7,164 nucleotides of DNA from NCBI GenBank assembly GCA_019428955.1, contig JAHYJF010000186.1:1-7164 (forward strand), read 5' to 3'. The stretch is from Burkholderiaceae bacterium (GTDB lineage Bacteria > Pseudomonadota > Gammaproteobacteria > Burkholderiales > Burkholderiaceae_E). A program made the translations under genes and the position numbers. The stretch's first letter is position 1. Every line of letters begins with the position of its first letter. Below are positions 1 through 6,225 of the stretch, one piece after another. Under the pieces are notes generated by a model. That model saw only the letters and a list, made by a program, of their open reading frames with translations, was not told the origin of the DNA and did no database searches.

Positions 1-1337
1 GCGAGCGCGCGCAGGTCGATCGGAGTATCGGCGGGGGCCTTGTCGGACGTGGTCGCGCTTTGGGCGGGGAAGTAGCGGTCGAGATCGATCCGGTCGACGT
101 TCACCTCTACGTCGAGCACGATTGGACTGAAGCCGCGCGAACGCAGCTTGGCCTTCAGGGTTGACTCGTCGAGCCGGGCGCTGAGCTGTGCGTTGCCCAG
201 TTCCTTGCCCCAGTCGAGTCCGGCATTCCCGGCGAAATCGAGCGCCACTCCGGCGGATGGCAAGTCCGGTCCGGAAACCTGGAGCTTCCCGGTGAGTTCC
301 TCGAAAGCAAGCTTGCCCGCGCGCATCAGCGGAGCCGATAGCGACACCTGGGCCATGAGCTTGCGACCGGGGCGTTCGATCTGCACCGCCAGGGCCGCGG
401 GCTCACCCTCGAGCAGTCCGGGGGCGACGCTTAGTCGCGGCATGGTCATCGTGGCCGTGAGTCCGGCGGCATCGCGGGCCACCAGGCGCAGCATTTTCAG
501 GTCAGCCCGCCGCGCGGCGCCGTCGAAGTGGGCCTCGATGCTTGAGAAGTTGAGGTCCAGGCCGCTGAGCCCGGGCGCGTCGCCGCGCAACTGAGCGGTG
601 AATCCCGTGAGATTCAGGGAGCGGGTAGCGGGATCGAAGATGTAGTTGGTCAGCAGCTCGGCTTGCAGCGCGAGCGCCGGCTGGCTGGATTCGATTCGAG
701 TTCGCACGCTCAACTGGCCGGGCACCGCCGCGGCGATACGGCCGGTCTGCACCGACAGGTCCCTGAGGCGGATTGCCGAGCCATTGCGCTCGTCACGCCA
801 GCCAATATTCGCGCCGCTGATTTCCAATCCGGCAACGTCAACGGCCGGAATCGCCAGCGCAGCGCTGCTCTCGTCAGCGGCGTCACTCGCTTTCTTGCCG
901 CTGTCCGATGGCGTGCCCAACAGGTCGTCGAAATTGGTGCTGCCGTCGCGGCGCCTGACGAACTCGCCGCTAAGGCCGCTCAGCACGACCCGGTCGGCGG
1001 CGAATCTGCCGGTGAGCAGCGGCATGATGCGCAGCGACGCACGGGCCGAGTCGACCTGCAGAAATTGTCCCGGCTTGGCTCCGGCTTGCGCTCGCGCGGC
1101 GGGCGCCGGTTGGTCGGAGAGTGCGACCCCGCCCAGGACCACGCCCAGGCGGGGAAAGAAAGTGAGCTTGAAGTCGCCGTCGATGCGCAGTTGCCGCCCG
1201 GTCTTTTCCTTGACCAGTTCAATGATCCTGGCGCGCTGGGTGTCGGGGTCGAAGGTGGCGGCGACGTAGGCGGTGCCGGCGACGGCCAGGATCACGAGCA
1301 GCCCGATCAGGCCGGCGATAATCTTCAGGGTCTTCAT
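1..1337 (-). CDS. AsmA family protein, N-terminal part (runs off the left edge)
   Basis: Translating the minus strand from the ATG at 1337-1335 gives 445 codons without a stop up to base 1, so the C-terminus lies outside the window. The start is followed by a single hydrophobic segment (about residues 5-26, IIAGLIGLLVILAVAG) and then a periplasmic-type region, matching the N-terminal anchor of AsmA. The early motif with GRQLRIDG (47-54) and FFPRLGVVLGGVALSD (60-75), and VDRIDLDRYFP near the visible end (414-424), are typical of the AsmA domain. AsmA-like proteins are inner-membrane-anchored envelope proteins, related to the TamB/YhdP lipid-transfer group and linked to outer-membrane assembly and phospholipid homeostasis. 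No strong Shine-Dalgarno sequence precedes the ATG. The gene is divergent from the deacylase gene. The several plus-strand open frames over this region (148-594, 646-1269, 663-1583) have low-complexity Ser/Arg/Ala products and are antisense shadows. Family is confident; precise paralogue is not. Confidence 0.88.
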   Translation of the reverse strand, partial: MKTLKIIAGLIGLLVILAVAGTAYVAATFDPDTQRARIIELVKEKTGRQLRIDGDFKLTFFPRLGVVLGGVALSDQPAPAARAQAGAKPGQFLQVDSARASLRIMPLLTGRFAADRVVLSGLSGEFVRRRDGSTNFDDLLGTPSDSGKKASDAADESSAALAIPAVDVAGLEISGANIGWRDERNGSAIRLRDLSVQTGRIAAAVPGQLSVRTRIESSQPALALQAELLTNYIFDPATRSLNLTGFTAQLRGDAPGLSGLDLNFSSIEAHFDGAARRADLKMLRLVARDAAGLTATMTMPRLSVAPGLLEGEPAALAVQIERPGRKLMAQVSLSAPLMRAGKLAFEELTGKLQVSGPDLPSAGVALDFAGNAGLDWGKELGNAQLSARLDESTLKAKLRSRGFSPIVLDVEVNVDRIDLDRYFPAQSATTSDKAPADTPIDLRAL

Positions 1338-1414
1338 GGCTCAGGGCTATTGAGGCAGACGAAATCCGTTACTCTATTCCAGGCGCCGGCCAATGGCGTG
1401 TTTGCGGGCGTTGG

Positions 1415-1427
1415 CATTGTCGCAATG
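1415..1427. repeat. Short inverted repeat CATTG-tcg-CAATG, possible operator half-sites
   Basis: Two perfect 5-base arms (1415-1419 and 1423-1427) are separated by three bases. The repeat covers the -35 element of the candidate rightward promoter, a position where a dimeric repressor would block RNA polymerase. Arms this short can occur by chance, so a regulatory role is only a suggestion. Confidence 0.25.
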
Positions 1428-1445
1428 GTTGAGCTCAGGTATACA
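1417..1445 (+). promoter_or_regulatory. Candidate sigma70 promoter for the deacylase-acetyltransferase operon
   Basis: TTGTCG (1417-1422, four of six matches to TTGACA) is followed after 17 bases by TATACA (1440-1445, four of six matches to TATAAT). A transcript starting near 1452 would have a leader of about 22 bases that still includes the AGGAG at 1455-1459. Spacing is ideal but both boxes are imperfect. Confidence 0.35.
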
Positions 1446-1454
1446 CCACCGCGC

Positions 1455-1459
1455 AGGAG
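1455..1459 (+). promoter_or_regulatory. Ribosome binding site AGGAG of the deacylase gene
   Basis: AGGAG lies 14 bases before the ATG at 1474, slightly farther than usual. An in-frame GTG at 1459 overlaps the last base of this motif and would add five residues (VSEST); it has only a poorer motif upstream. The ATG at 1474 is preferred because MHTAYITHP is the normal beginning of this family. The more upstream in-frame ATG at 1393 would add 27 residues unlike the family and would begin inside the promoter region. Confidence 0.55.
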
Positions 1460-1473
1460 TGAGCGAGTCAACG

Positions 1474-2400
1474 ATGCATACAGCCTACATCACTCACCCG
1501 TCTTCAATGCTGCACGAAATGGGTTTCTGGCACCCGGAGTGTCCGGAGCGCCTGGCCGCGATTACGGATCGCCTGCTGGCTGAGGCTTTGCTCAACCTCA
1601 TGACCCCTTTTGATGCGCCGGAAGCGACCGCGGAACAGATAACACGGGCCCATGATGCCCGCCATTACCACGAGCTCCACGGCCTCGCGCCCGAAAGCGG
1701 CTATGCCGCGGTCGATCCCGATACCTCGATGAATTCGCACACCTGGTCGGCGGCGCTGCACGCCGCTGGTGCCGCGGTGCTCGGCTCCGAGCTGGTCGCG
1801 CTCCAGGGTTACAAGCGCGCCTTCTGCGCGGTGCGACCGCCCGGGCACCACGCGGAGCGTAACCAGGCGATGGGCTTTTGCTTCTTCAACAACGTTGCGA
1901 TCGGGGCCCGCCATGCACTCGACGTGCTGGGCCTGGATCGCGTCGCCATCGTCGACTTCGACGTTCACCACGGCAATGGCACCGAGGACATCGTCGCCAA
2001 CGACGAGCGCATCTTCATGGTCTCTTCGTTCGAACAAGGCCTTTATCCGAATTCCGGCGACGAACCGCGCGGCAGCAACATGTGCAACGTCGGCCTCCAG
2101 CCCTATTCGGATGGCACGGCGCTGCGCGCCGCGGTCACCGAACATTGGCTGCCGCTGCTGCGCAAGTTCGAGCCCGAGATGATCTTTATTTCCGCCGGTT
2201 TCGACGCCCATCGCGACGACGACATCAGCCGTCTTGGCTGGCGCGAAGACGACTACCGCTGGGTGACCAGGCAGGTGGTGGAGGTTGCCAACGAGTTCTC
2301 GCAAGGCCGCGTCGTCTCGCTGCTCGAAGGCGGCTACCACCTGCCGGCACTGGCGCGCAGCGTCGAGGCGCACCTGCGCGCACTGCTCGAAATTGACTGA
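1474..2400 (+). CDS. Histone deacetylase family protein (zinc-dependent lysine deacylase), 308 aa
   Basis: The product is a single-domain arginase/deacetylase-fold hydrolase expected to remove acetyl groups from lysine side chains of proteins, or from polyamine-like substrates, in the cytoplasm. Visible motifs are HPECPERL (20-27), the histidine pair in RPPGHHAERN (H125, H126), the zinc and charge-relay segment VDFDVHHGNG with D161, D163 and H165, the third zinc ligand D244 in SAGFDAH, and the transition-state tyrosine Y288 in LLEGGYH. All catalytic residues are therefore intact, and the EGGY form resembles class II-type bacterial members such as HDAH and LdaA rather than the GGGGY of class I. 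Length (308 aa) is usual for the compact bacterial form. It is the first gene of a probable two-gene operon: the Pat-like acetyltransferase starts 13 bases after its stop, which suggests that it reverses that enzyme's modification, as AcuC does for AcuA. An AcuC-type or acetylpolyamine amidohydrolase role cannot be separated by sequence alone. The 303-residue open frame on the opposite strand (1504-2415) is a shadow. Confidence 0.92.
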   Translation: MHTAYITHPSSMLHEMGFWHPECPERLAAITDRLLAEALLNLMTPFDAPEATAEQITRAHDARHYHELHGLAPESGYAAVDPDTSMNSHTWSAALHAAGAAVLGSELVALQGYKRAFCAVRPPGHHAERNQAMGFCFFNNVAIGARHALDVLGLDRVAIVDFDVHHGNGTEDIVANDERIFMVSSFEQGLYPNSGDEPRGSNMCNVGLQPYSDGTALRAAVTEHWLPLLRKFEPEMIFISAGFDAHRDDDISRLGWREDDYRWVTRQVVEVANEFSQGRVVSLLEGGYHLPALARSVEAHLRALLEID

Positions 2401-2413
2401 GTAGCAACGAGCC

Positions 2414-5206
2414 ATGGAACAACGCCACTATCTTGCCCCGCTCTTCGATCCGACCTCGATGTTGGTAGTGCACCGCGACGGCCCGCCCAGCGGCTGGCAT
2501 GAAGCGATGCGCCAGGACCTGCTGGGCTGCGGGATCCCGGTCCATTTCTGCGTTGTGGGGTCACATCGAGACGAGCGCGATAAGATTGACGTCAGCATCG
2601 ATCTCGGCGTCATCGATGTCCCGGCCGACCAGGTGGAAAGGGCGCTCAAGATCGTCGGCTATGCCGGTGCCAAGGCCGCGATCCTGTTGTTGCGGCCATC
2701 GGAGCACCGGGGCCGCGAAGCCTGGATGGAAGTTGCGCGCCGCTTCGGCATGCGCCTGCTCGGGCCCGGGCGTTTCGGCTTCCAGCGTCCGGCGCGGCGG
2801 CTCAACATCGGGCGAGCGGGGCCGCTCGCGGTCGCCGGCAACGTCGCCGTGGTCAGCCAGTCGGGAGCGCTCAGCGCTTCGATCGTCGACTGGGCCGGCG
2901 ACACCTCGATCGGGTTTTCGCTGATTGTTGCCCTGGGCGCAGAGATTGACGTCGAGTTGCCCGACGTGCTCGACTTCCTGGCCAACGACGGGCGCACCCG
3001 GGCCGTGGTGGTCTACCTCGGCGCGGTCCAACGCAGCAGGGCGTTCATGAGCGCGTTGCGCTCCCTTGCGACCATCAAGCCGGTGGTGGTGCTGCGCGGC
3101 GGGCGCAGCGACTTGCCGCCGCATCAGGCGCTGACCCACTCAGGCGCGATCTGCGGCAGCGACGCGGTCTACGCCGCGGCTCTGCGCCGCGCCGGCGCCG
3201 TTCAGATCAACCTGTTCACCCAGATGTTCACCGCTGCACGCTACCTGGCGACTCGCCACTGGCCGATCGGCAAGCGCCTCGCGCTGATTTCCAACGGCTA
3301 CGGGCCGGCGGTGCTGGGGATCGACCAGGCGGTGCTGCGCCGGGTCACGGTCGAGGGGCTTTCCAAGCAGAGCGTGGCAGCGATCGCCGCTGCGCTGCCC
3401 GGCGTCAAGCCCGGCAACCCGCTGATCCTCGACATCGACGCCAACTCCGACCAATGGGAGCGTGCGGTGCGCGCCATCGCCGCGGATTCCAGCGTCGACG
3501 CGATCCTGGCACTGCTGGCGCCGGGACTGGGCATCGACGGCGATGGCATTACCGACCGGATCGCGCGGATCGCGCCAACCCTGTCGCGGCCGCTCTTCGC
3601 CTGCTGGCTGGGCGATACCGCCGCGCGGGAGCGGCGGATGCGGCTCGACCGGGCGGGAATTCCGGTGTTCCGCACCCCGGAGGCGGCGGTCGATGCCTAC
3701 CTCAACGTGGCGACCTTCCACGACAACCAGCTCCTGCTCCAGCAGATGCCTGGTTCGCTCTCGGGCGAGTCGGCCCCCGATCTCGAGGGCGCACGTGCTC
3801 TGGTCGCCGGAGTTCTGACCCGCGGGCGCACGGTGATGACCGAGCGTGAGTCCAAGTCGCTGCTCGAAGCCTTCGAGATTCCGGTGACCAGGACCTATCT
3901 CGCCGAAAGCGTGGCCAAGGCCGAGGAGATTGCGGCCGGGATCGGCTACCCGGTGGTACTGAAGATCGCCTCGGTCGACATCACCCACAAGAGCGATGTC
4001 GGCGGGGTGGTGCTCGACGTGCGCAACTCCGCGGAGCTCGGGGTCCAGTACGAACGGATACTAAAATCGGTGCGGGCCGCGGCGCCGGAGGCGCAGATCG
4101 CCGGTATCACCGTGCAGGCGATGTGTCAGGTGCGCACCGGCCGCGAACTCTATGTCGGAGTGATGACCCACGCGCTGTTCGGGCCGGTAATCGCCTTTGG
4201 CGCGGGCGGCACCATGATCGAATGGATGCGCAATGCCACCCTCGAGTTCCCGCCGCTCAACCGCTTCCTGGCGCGGCGCATGATCGAACGCACCGGGGTC
4301 GCGCGGCTGCTGGGGGAATTCCGCGGGGCGCCGCCGGCCGACATCGCCGCTCTCGAGACGATCCTGATGCGGGTCTCGGAAATGGTTTGCGAGATTCCGG
4401 TGATTTCGCAGATGGATATCAATCCGATCATCGTGGACATGCACGGCGCGGTGGCAGTCGACGCCCGCGTGGTGCTCTCCAATGAGCCCGAGGCCGTTGT
4501 AGGCCGTGGCCGCTACGCGCACATGGCGATCCTGCCCTATCCGGCCCACATGGTCCGCGAGCTGGCCTTGCGCGATGGCAAGTCGTGCCGCTTACGGCCG
4601 ATCCGGGCCGAGGATGCCGAGGCTCTCCAGCAGCACATGCGCTCGCTCTCGGAACAGTCGCGATATTTTCGGTTTATCTCGACGATAAGCGAGCTTAGCC
4701 CAAAGATGATGGCGCGTTACACGCAGATCGACTACGATCGTGAGCTTGCGCTAGTGGCCGTGATTGGCGCCGACGGCGCAGTGAGCGCGCCGCCAGCGGG
4801 CGTGCCCGAGCGCATCATCGGGGTCGTTCGCTACCTGCTGAACCCCGATCGCGAGACCTGCGAGTTCGCGGTGGCGATCTCGGACGCCTACCAGGGCTTT
4901 GGCCTGGGCTCGCAGATGATGAAGGCGCTGATCGAGGCGGCCAGCGACAAGGACCTGCGCCAGATGCAAGGGGTGGTCCTGCGGGCCAACCGCGCGATGC
5001 TCGGGCTGATGCGCCACCTCGAGTTCCAGGTCACCCCGGACCCCGACGACCCGACGCTGTGGATGGTAGCCAAGGACCTGGGCGAACCGGAAGCCGGCAA
5101 GCCTGCACCCGGCAAGCCCGCACCCGGCAAGCCTGCACCCGGCAAGCCTGCACCCGGCAAGCCGCGTCCAGTTGCTCCGGTCAGCCGCCGCGGTGGTAGG
5201 AAGTGA
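2414..5206 (+). CDS. Pat/PatZ-type protein lysine acetyltransferase: NDP-forming acyl-CoA synthetase-like region fused to GNAT domain, 930 aa
   Basis: The expected role is acetyl-CoA-dependent acetylation of lysines in cytoplasmic proteins, classically AMP-forming acetyl-CoA synthetase. Domains in order are a divergent CoA-binding Rossmann-like domain (about 1-135), succinyl-CoA-synthetase-like flavodoxin domains (about 140-440; VAVVSQSGALSAS 144-156, THSGAICGSD 241-250), an ATP-grasp domain (about 470-690; ITHKSDVGGV 523-532, FGAGGT 595-600, QMDINP 666-671), and a C-terminal GNAT domain (about 724-888). The GNAT acetyl-CoA loop is QGFGLG (827-832, Q-x-x-G-x-G), and E817 in CEFAV aligns with the catalytic glutamate of Salmonella Pat (E809). 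TQIDYDRELALVAV (770-783) closely resembles E. coli PatZ. Oddities: the usual N-terminal GAS loop reads VVHRDGPPSG, the usual GPN(C/S)LG reads GPGRFG (117-122), yet the candidate phosphohistidine H242, replaced in E. coli PatZ as I recall it, is present. The tail (889-930) is a GKPAP repeat ending in basic residues. The start has only a weak Shine-Dalgarno but follows the deacylase stop by 13 bases, so translational coupling is likely. An acyl-CoA synthetase activity cannot be excluded. Confidence 0.9.
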   Translation: MEQRHYLAPLFDPTSMLVVHRDGPPSGWHEAMRQDLLGCGIPVHFCVVGSHRDERDKIDVSIDLGVIDVPADQVERALKIVGYAGAKAAILLLRPSEHRGREAWMEVARRFGMRLLGPGRFGFQRPARRLNIGRAGPLAVAGNVAVVSQSGALSASIVDWAGDTSIGFSLIVALGAEIDVELPDVLDFLANDGRTRAVVVYLGAVQRSRAFMSALRSLATIKPVVVLRGGRSDLPPHQALTHSGAICGSDAVYAAALRRAGAVQINLFTQMFTAARYLATRHWPIGKRLALISNGYGPAVLGIDQAVLRRVTVEGLSKQSVAAIAAALPGVKPGNPLILDIDANSDQWERAVRAIAADSSVDAILALLAPGLGIDGDGITDRIARIAPTLSRPLFACWLGDTAARERRMRLDRAGIPVFRTPEAAVDAYLNVATFHDNQLLLQQMPGSLSGESAPDLEGARALVAGVLTRGRTVMTERESKSLLEAFEIPVTRTYLAESVAKAEEIAAGIGYPVVLKIASVDITHKSDVGGVVLDVRNSAELGVQYERILKSVRAAAPEAQIAGITVQAMCQVRTGRELYVGVMTHALFGPVIAFGAGGTMIEWMRNATLEFPPLNRFLARRMIERTGVARLLGEFRGAPPADIAALETILMRVSEMVCEIPVISQMDINPIIVDMHGAVAVDARVVLSNEPEAVVGRGRYAHMAILPYPAHMVRELALRDGKSCRLRPIRAEDAEALQQHMRSLSEQSRYFRFISTISELSPKMMARYTQIDYDRELALVAVIGADGAVSAPPAGVPERIIGVVRYLLNPDRETCEFAVAISDAYQGFGLGSQMMKALIEAASDKDLRQMQGVVLRANRAMLGLMRHLEFQVTPDPDDPTLWMVAKDLGEPEAGKPAPGKPAPGKPAPGKPAPGKPRPVAPVSRRGGRK
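5096..5170 (+). repeat. 15-bp tandem repeat (five units) coding for GKPAP in the acetyltransferase tail
   Basis: Units of consensus GGCAAGCCTGCACCC begin at 5096, 5111, 5126, 5141 and 5156. Units 1, 3 and 4 are identical, unit 2 differs by one synonymous base (CCC for... GCC-C/T position, still GKPAP), and unit 5 has diverged (GKPRP). Each unit encodes Gly-Lys-Pro-Ala-Pro, residues 895-919 of the protein. Because the period is a multiple of three, gain or loss of units by slippage would keep the frame. Each unit holds the small inverted motif GGC-AA-GCC. Confidence 0.95.
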
Positions 5207-6188
5207 CCCGCTCGACTTCTTCCTTCGAGCCCAGGAACACCGCCACCCGCTCGTGCAGCGCCTGGGGCTCGATCTCCATGATCCGCTGGTAGCCGTTGGT
5301 GGCTGCGCCGCCGGCCTGCTCGACGATGAACGACATCGGGTTGGCTTCGTAGAGCAACCGCAGCTTGCCGATGCGGTCCGGGGTGCGGGCGTCACGCGGA
5401 TACATGAAGATCCCGCCGCGGGTCAGGATGCGATGCACGTCGGCAACCATCGATGCGACCCAGCGCATGTTGAAGTTCTCTCCGCGCGGGCCGTCAGCTC
5501 CGGCCAGAAGTTCGCTGATGTAACGCTGCACCGGAGCTTCCCAGTGGCGCTGGTTGGAAGCGTTGATCGCATACTCGCGGGTGGTCTCGGGAATGCGCAA
5601 CTGGTCTTCAGTCAGGGTCCAGCTGCCGGCCTCGCGGTCGAGCGTGAAGCAGGCAACGCCGTCGCCGACGGTCAGCACCAGCTGGCTCGATGGGCCGTAG
5701 ATTGCATAACCGGCGGCGAGTTGGCGTACGCCAGCCTGCAGGAAGTCTTCCTCCCGCGGTACGGTGACGCCCTCGGGGAGGTGCAGCACCGAGAAGATCG
5801 TTCCCACCGAGACGTTGACATCGATGTTCGACGATCCGTCCAGCGGGTCGAACAGCAGCAGGAATTCGCCCTTGGGATAGCGGTTCGGGATGGTGTAGGA
5901 GTGGTCCATCTCCTCGGAGGCCATCGCCGCCAGGTGTCCGCCCCATTCGTTGGCTTCGAGCAAGGTCTCGTTGGCGATCACGTCGAGCTTGCGCTGCGAC
6001 TCACCCTGGATATTCTCGGTTCCGTTGTCACCCAGAACGCCGCCCAGGGCGCCCTTGCTGACCCCAATGCTGATGCGCTTGCAGGCGCGGGTCACGACCT
6101 CGATGAGCAGCCGCAGTTCACCAGGAATCAGTCCCTTCTCGCGCTGCTTCAGGATCAGGTACTGGGTCAGGCTTACTGGTGAGGTCAT
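5181..6188 (-). CDS. fbp: Fructose-1,6-bisphosphatase class I
   Basis: This enzyme hydrolyses fructose 1,6-bisphosphate to fructose 6-phosphate, the committed step of gluconeogenesis, in the cytoplasm using divalent metal ions. Starting at the ATG 6188-6186 the product has 335 residues, the usual size (E. coli Fbp is 332). Motifs include NIQGESQRKLDV (59-70), the metal-binding glutamates in SEEMDHSY (91-98), the metal/phosphate signature DPLDGSSN (114-121), and the family active-site pattern GKLRLLYEANPMS (274-286), which contains the sugar-phosphate lysine. The start is fixed by GGGAG six bases upstream; an in-frame ATG at 6251 would add 21 residues, overlap pepN and lacks such a site. The gene lies 37 bases after pepN on the same strand and is probably cotranscribed with it. 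Its last 26 bases, including the TGA at 5183-5181, overlap the end of the convergent acetyltransferase gene. No deviation from a functional enzyme is visible. Confidence 0.97.
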   Translation of the reverse strand: MTSPVSLTQYLILKQREKGLIPGELRLLIEVVTRACKRISIGVSKGALGGVLGDNGTENIQGESQRKLDVIANETLLEANEWGGHLAAMASEEMDHSYTIPNRYPKGEFLLLFDPLDGSSNIDVNVSVGTIFSVLHLPEGVTVPREEDFLQAGVRQLAAGYAIYGPSSQLVLTVGDGVACFTLDREAGSWTLTEDQLRIPETTREYAINASNQRHWEAPVQRYISELLAGADGPRGENFNMRWVASMVADVHRILTRGGIFMYPRDARTPDRIGKLRLLYEANPMSFIVEQAGGAATNGYQRIMEIEPQALHERVAVFLGSKEEVERVTSYHRGG

Positions 6189-6194
6189 CTTGGG

Positions 6195-6199
6195 CTCCC
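6195..6199 (-). promoter_or_regulatory. Ribosome binding site GGGAG of fbp
   Basis: On the minus strand GGGAG is followed by six bases and then the ATG at 6188. This optimal spacing decides for the 335-residue form of Fbp over the longer reading from 6251. It sits in the 37-base gap between pepN and fbp. Confidence 0.8.
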
Positions 6200-6225
6200 G
6201 GCGGGAATGGGCTTGGAAGTGGGTT

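Larger units (their letters stand above)
1338..1473. other. Divergent intergenic region between the asmA-like gene and the deacylase gene
   Basis: This 136-bp interval is the only sizeable non-coding stretch in the window and must hold the start signals of two divergent genes. For the rightward genes a candidate promoter at 1417-1445 and a ribosome binding site at 1455-1459 are visible. A weaker rightward alternative is TTGAGG (1350-1355), 17 bases, TCTATT (1373-1378). For the leftward asmA-like gene I find no convincing -35/-10 pair. No rho-independent terminator or riboswitch-like structure is apparent. Confidence 0.7.

Noticed and set aside
1411..1430. Possible sigma54-type promoter (TTGGCA followed by GCA)
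   Set aside because: The spacing between the GG and GC dinucleotides is seven bases rather than the required ten.
1393..1473. Longer deacylase starting at the ATG 1393
   Set aside because: It would add 27 residues not found in the family and would start upstream of the best promoter and ribosome binding site candidates.
148..1583. Three overlapping plus-strand open frames (148-594, 646-1269, 663-1583) opposite the asmA-like gene
   Set aside because: The minus strand encodes a clear AsmA-family protein through the whole region. The plus-strand products are low-complexity and Arg/Ser/Ala-rich, resemble no family I know, and are expected by chance in GC-rich DNA.
1504..2415. 303-codon open frame antisense to the deacylase gene
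   Set aside because: Length is notable, but the product has no recognisable motif and its codons mirror those of the well-supported deacylase. Long antisense frames are common at this base composition.
2561..3988. Two adjoining minus-strand open frames (2561-3139, 3140-3988) antisense to the acetyltransferase gene
   Set aside because: No known motif, no ribosome binding site seen, and both lie wholly within a conserved plus-strand coding region.
5096..5170. Tandem repeat considered as a CRISPR array
   Set aside because: Units are directly adjacent 15-mers without spacers and lie in frame in a coding sequence.
4751..5395. Minus-strand frame with LAGCR-type repeats over the end of the acetyltransferase gene
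   Set aside because: The repeats are the reverse reading of the GKPAP-coding minisatellite, and the frame runs against two real genes.
5172..6182. 336-codon plus-strand open frame opposite fbp
   Set aside because: The opposite strand carries the full Fbp with every family signature. The plus-strand product has no such support and is a shadow.
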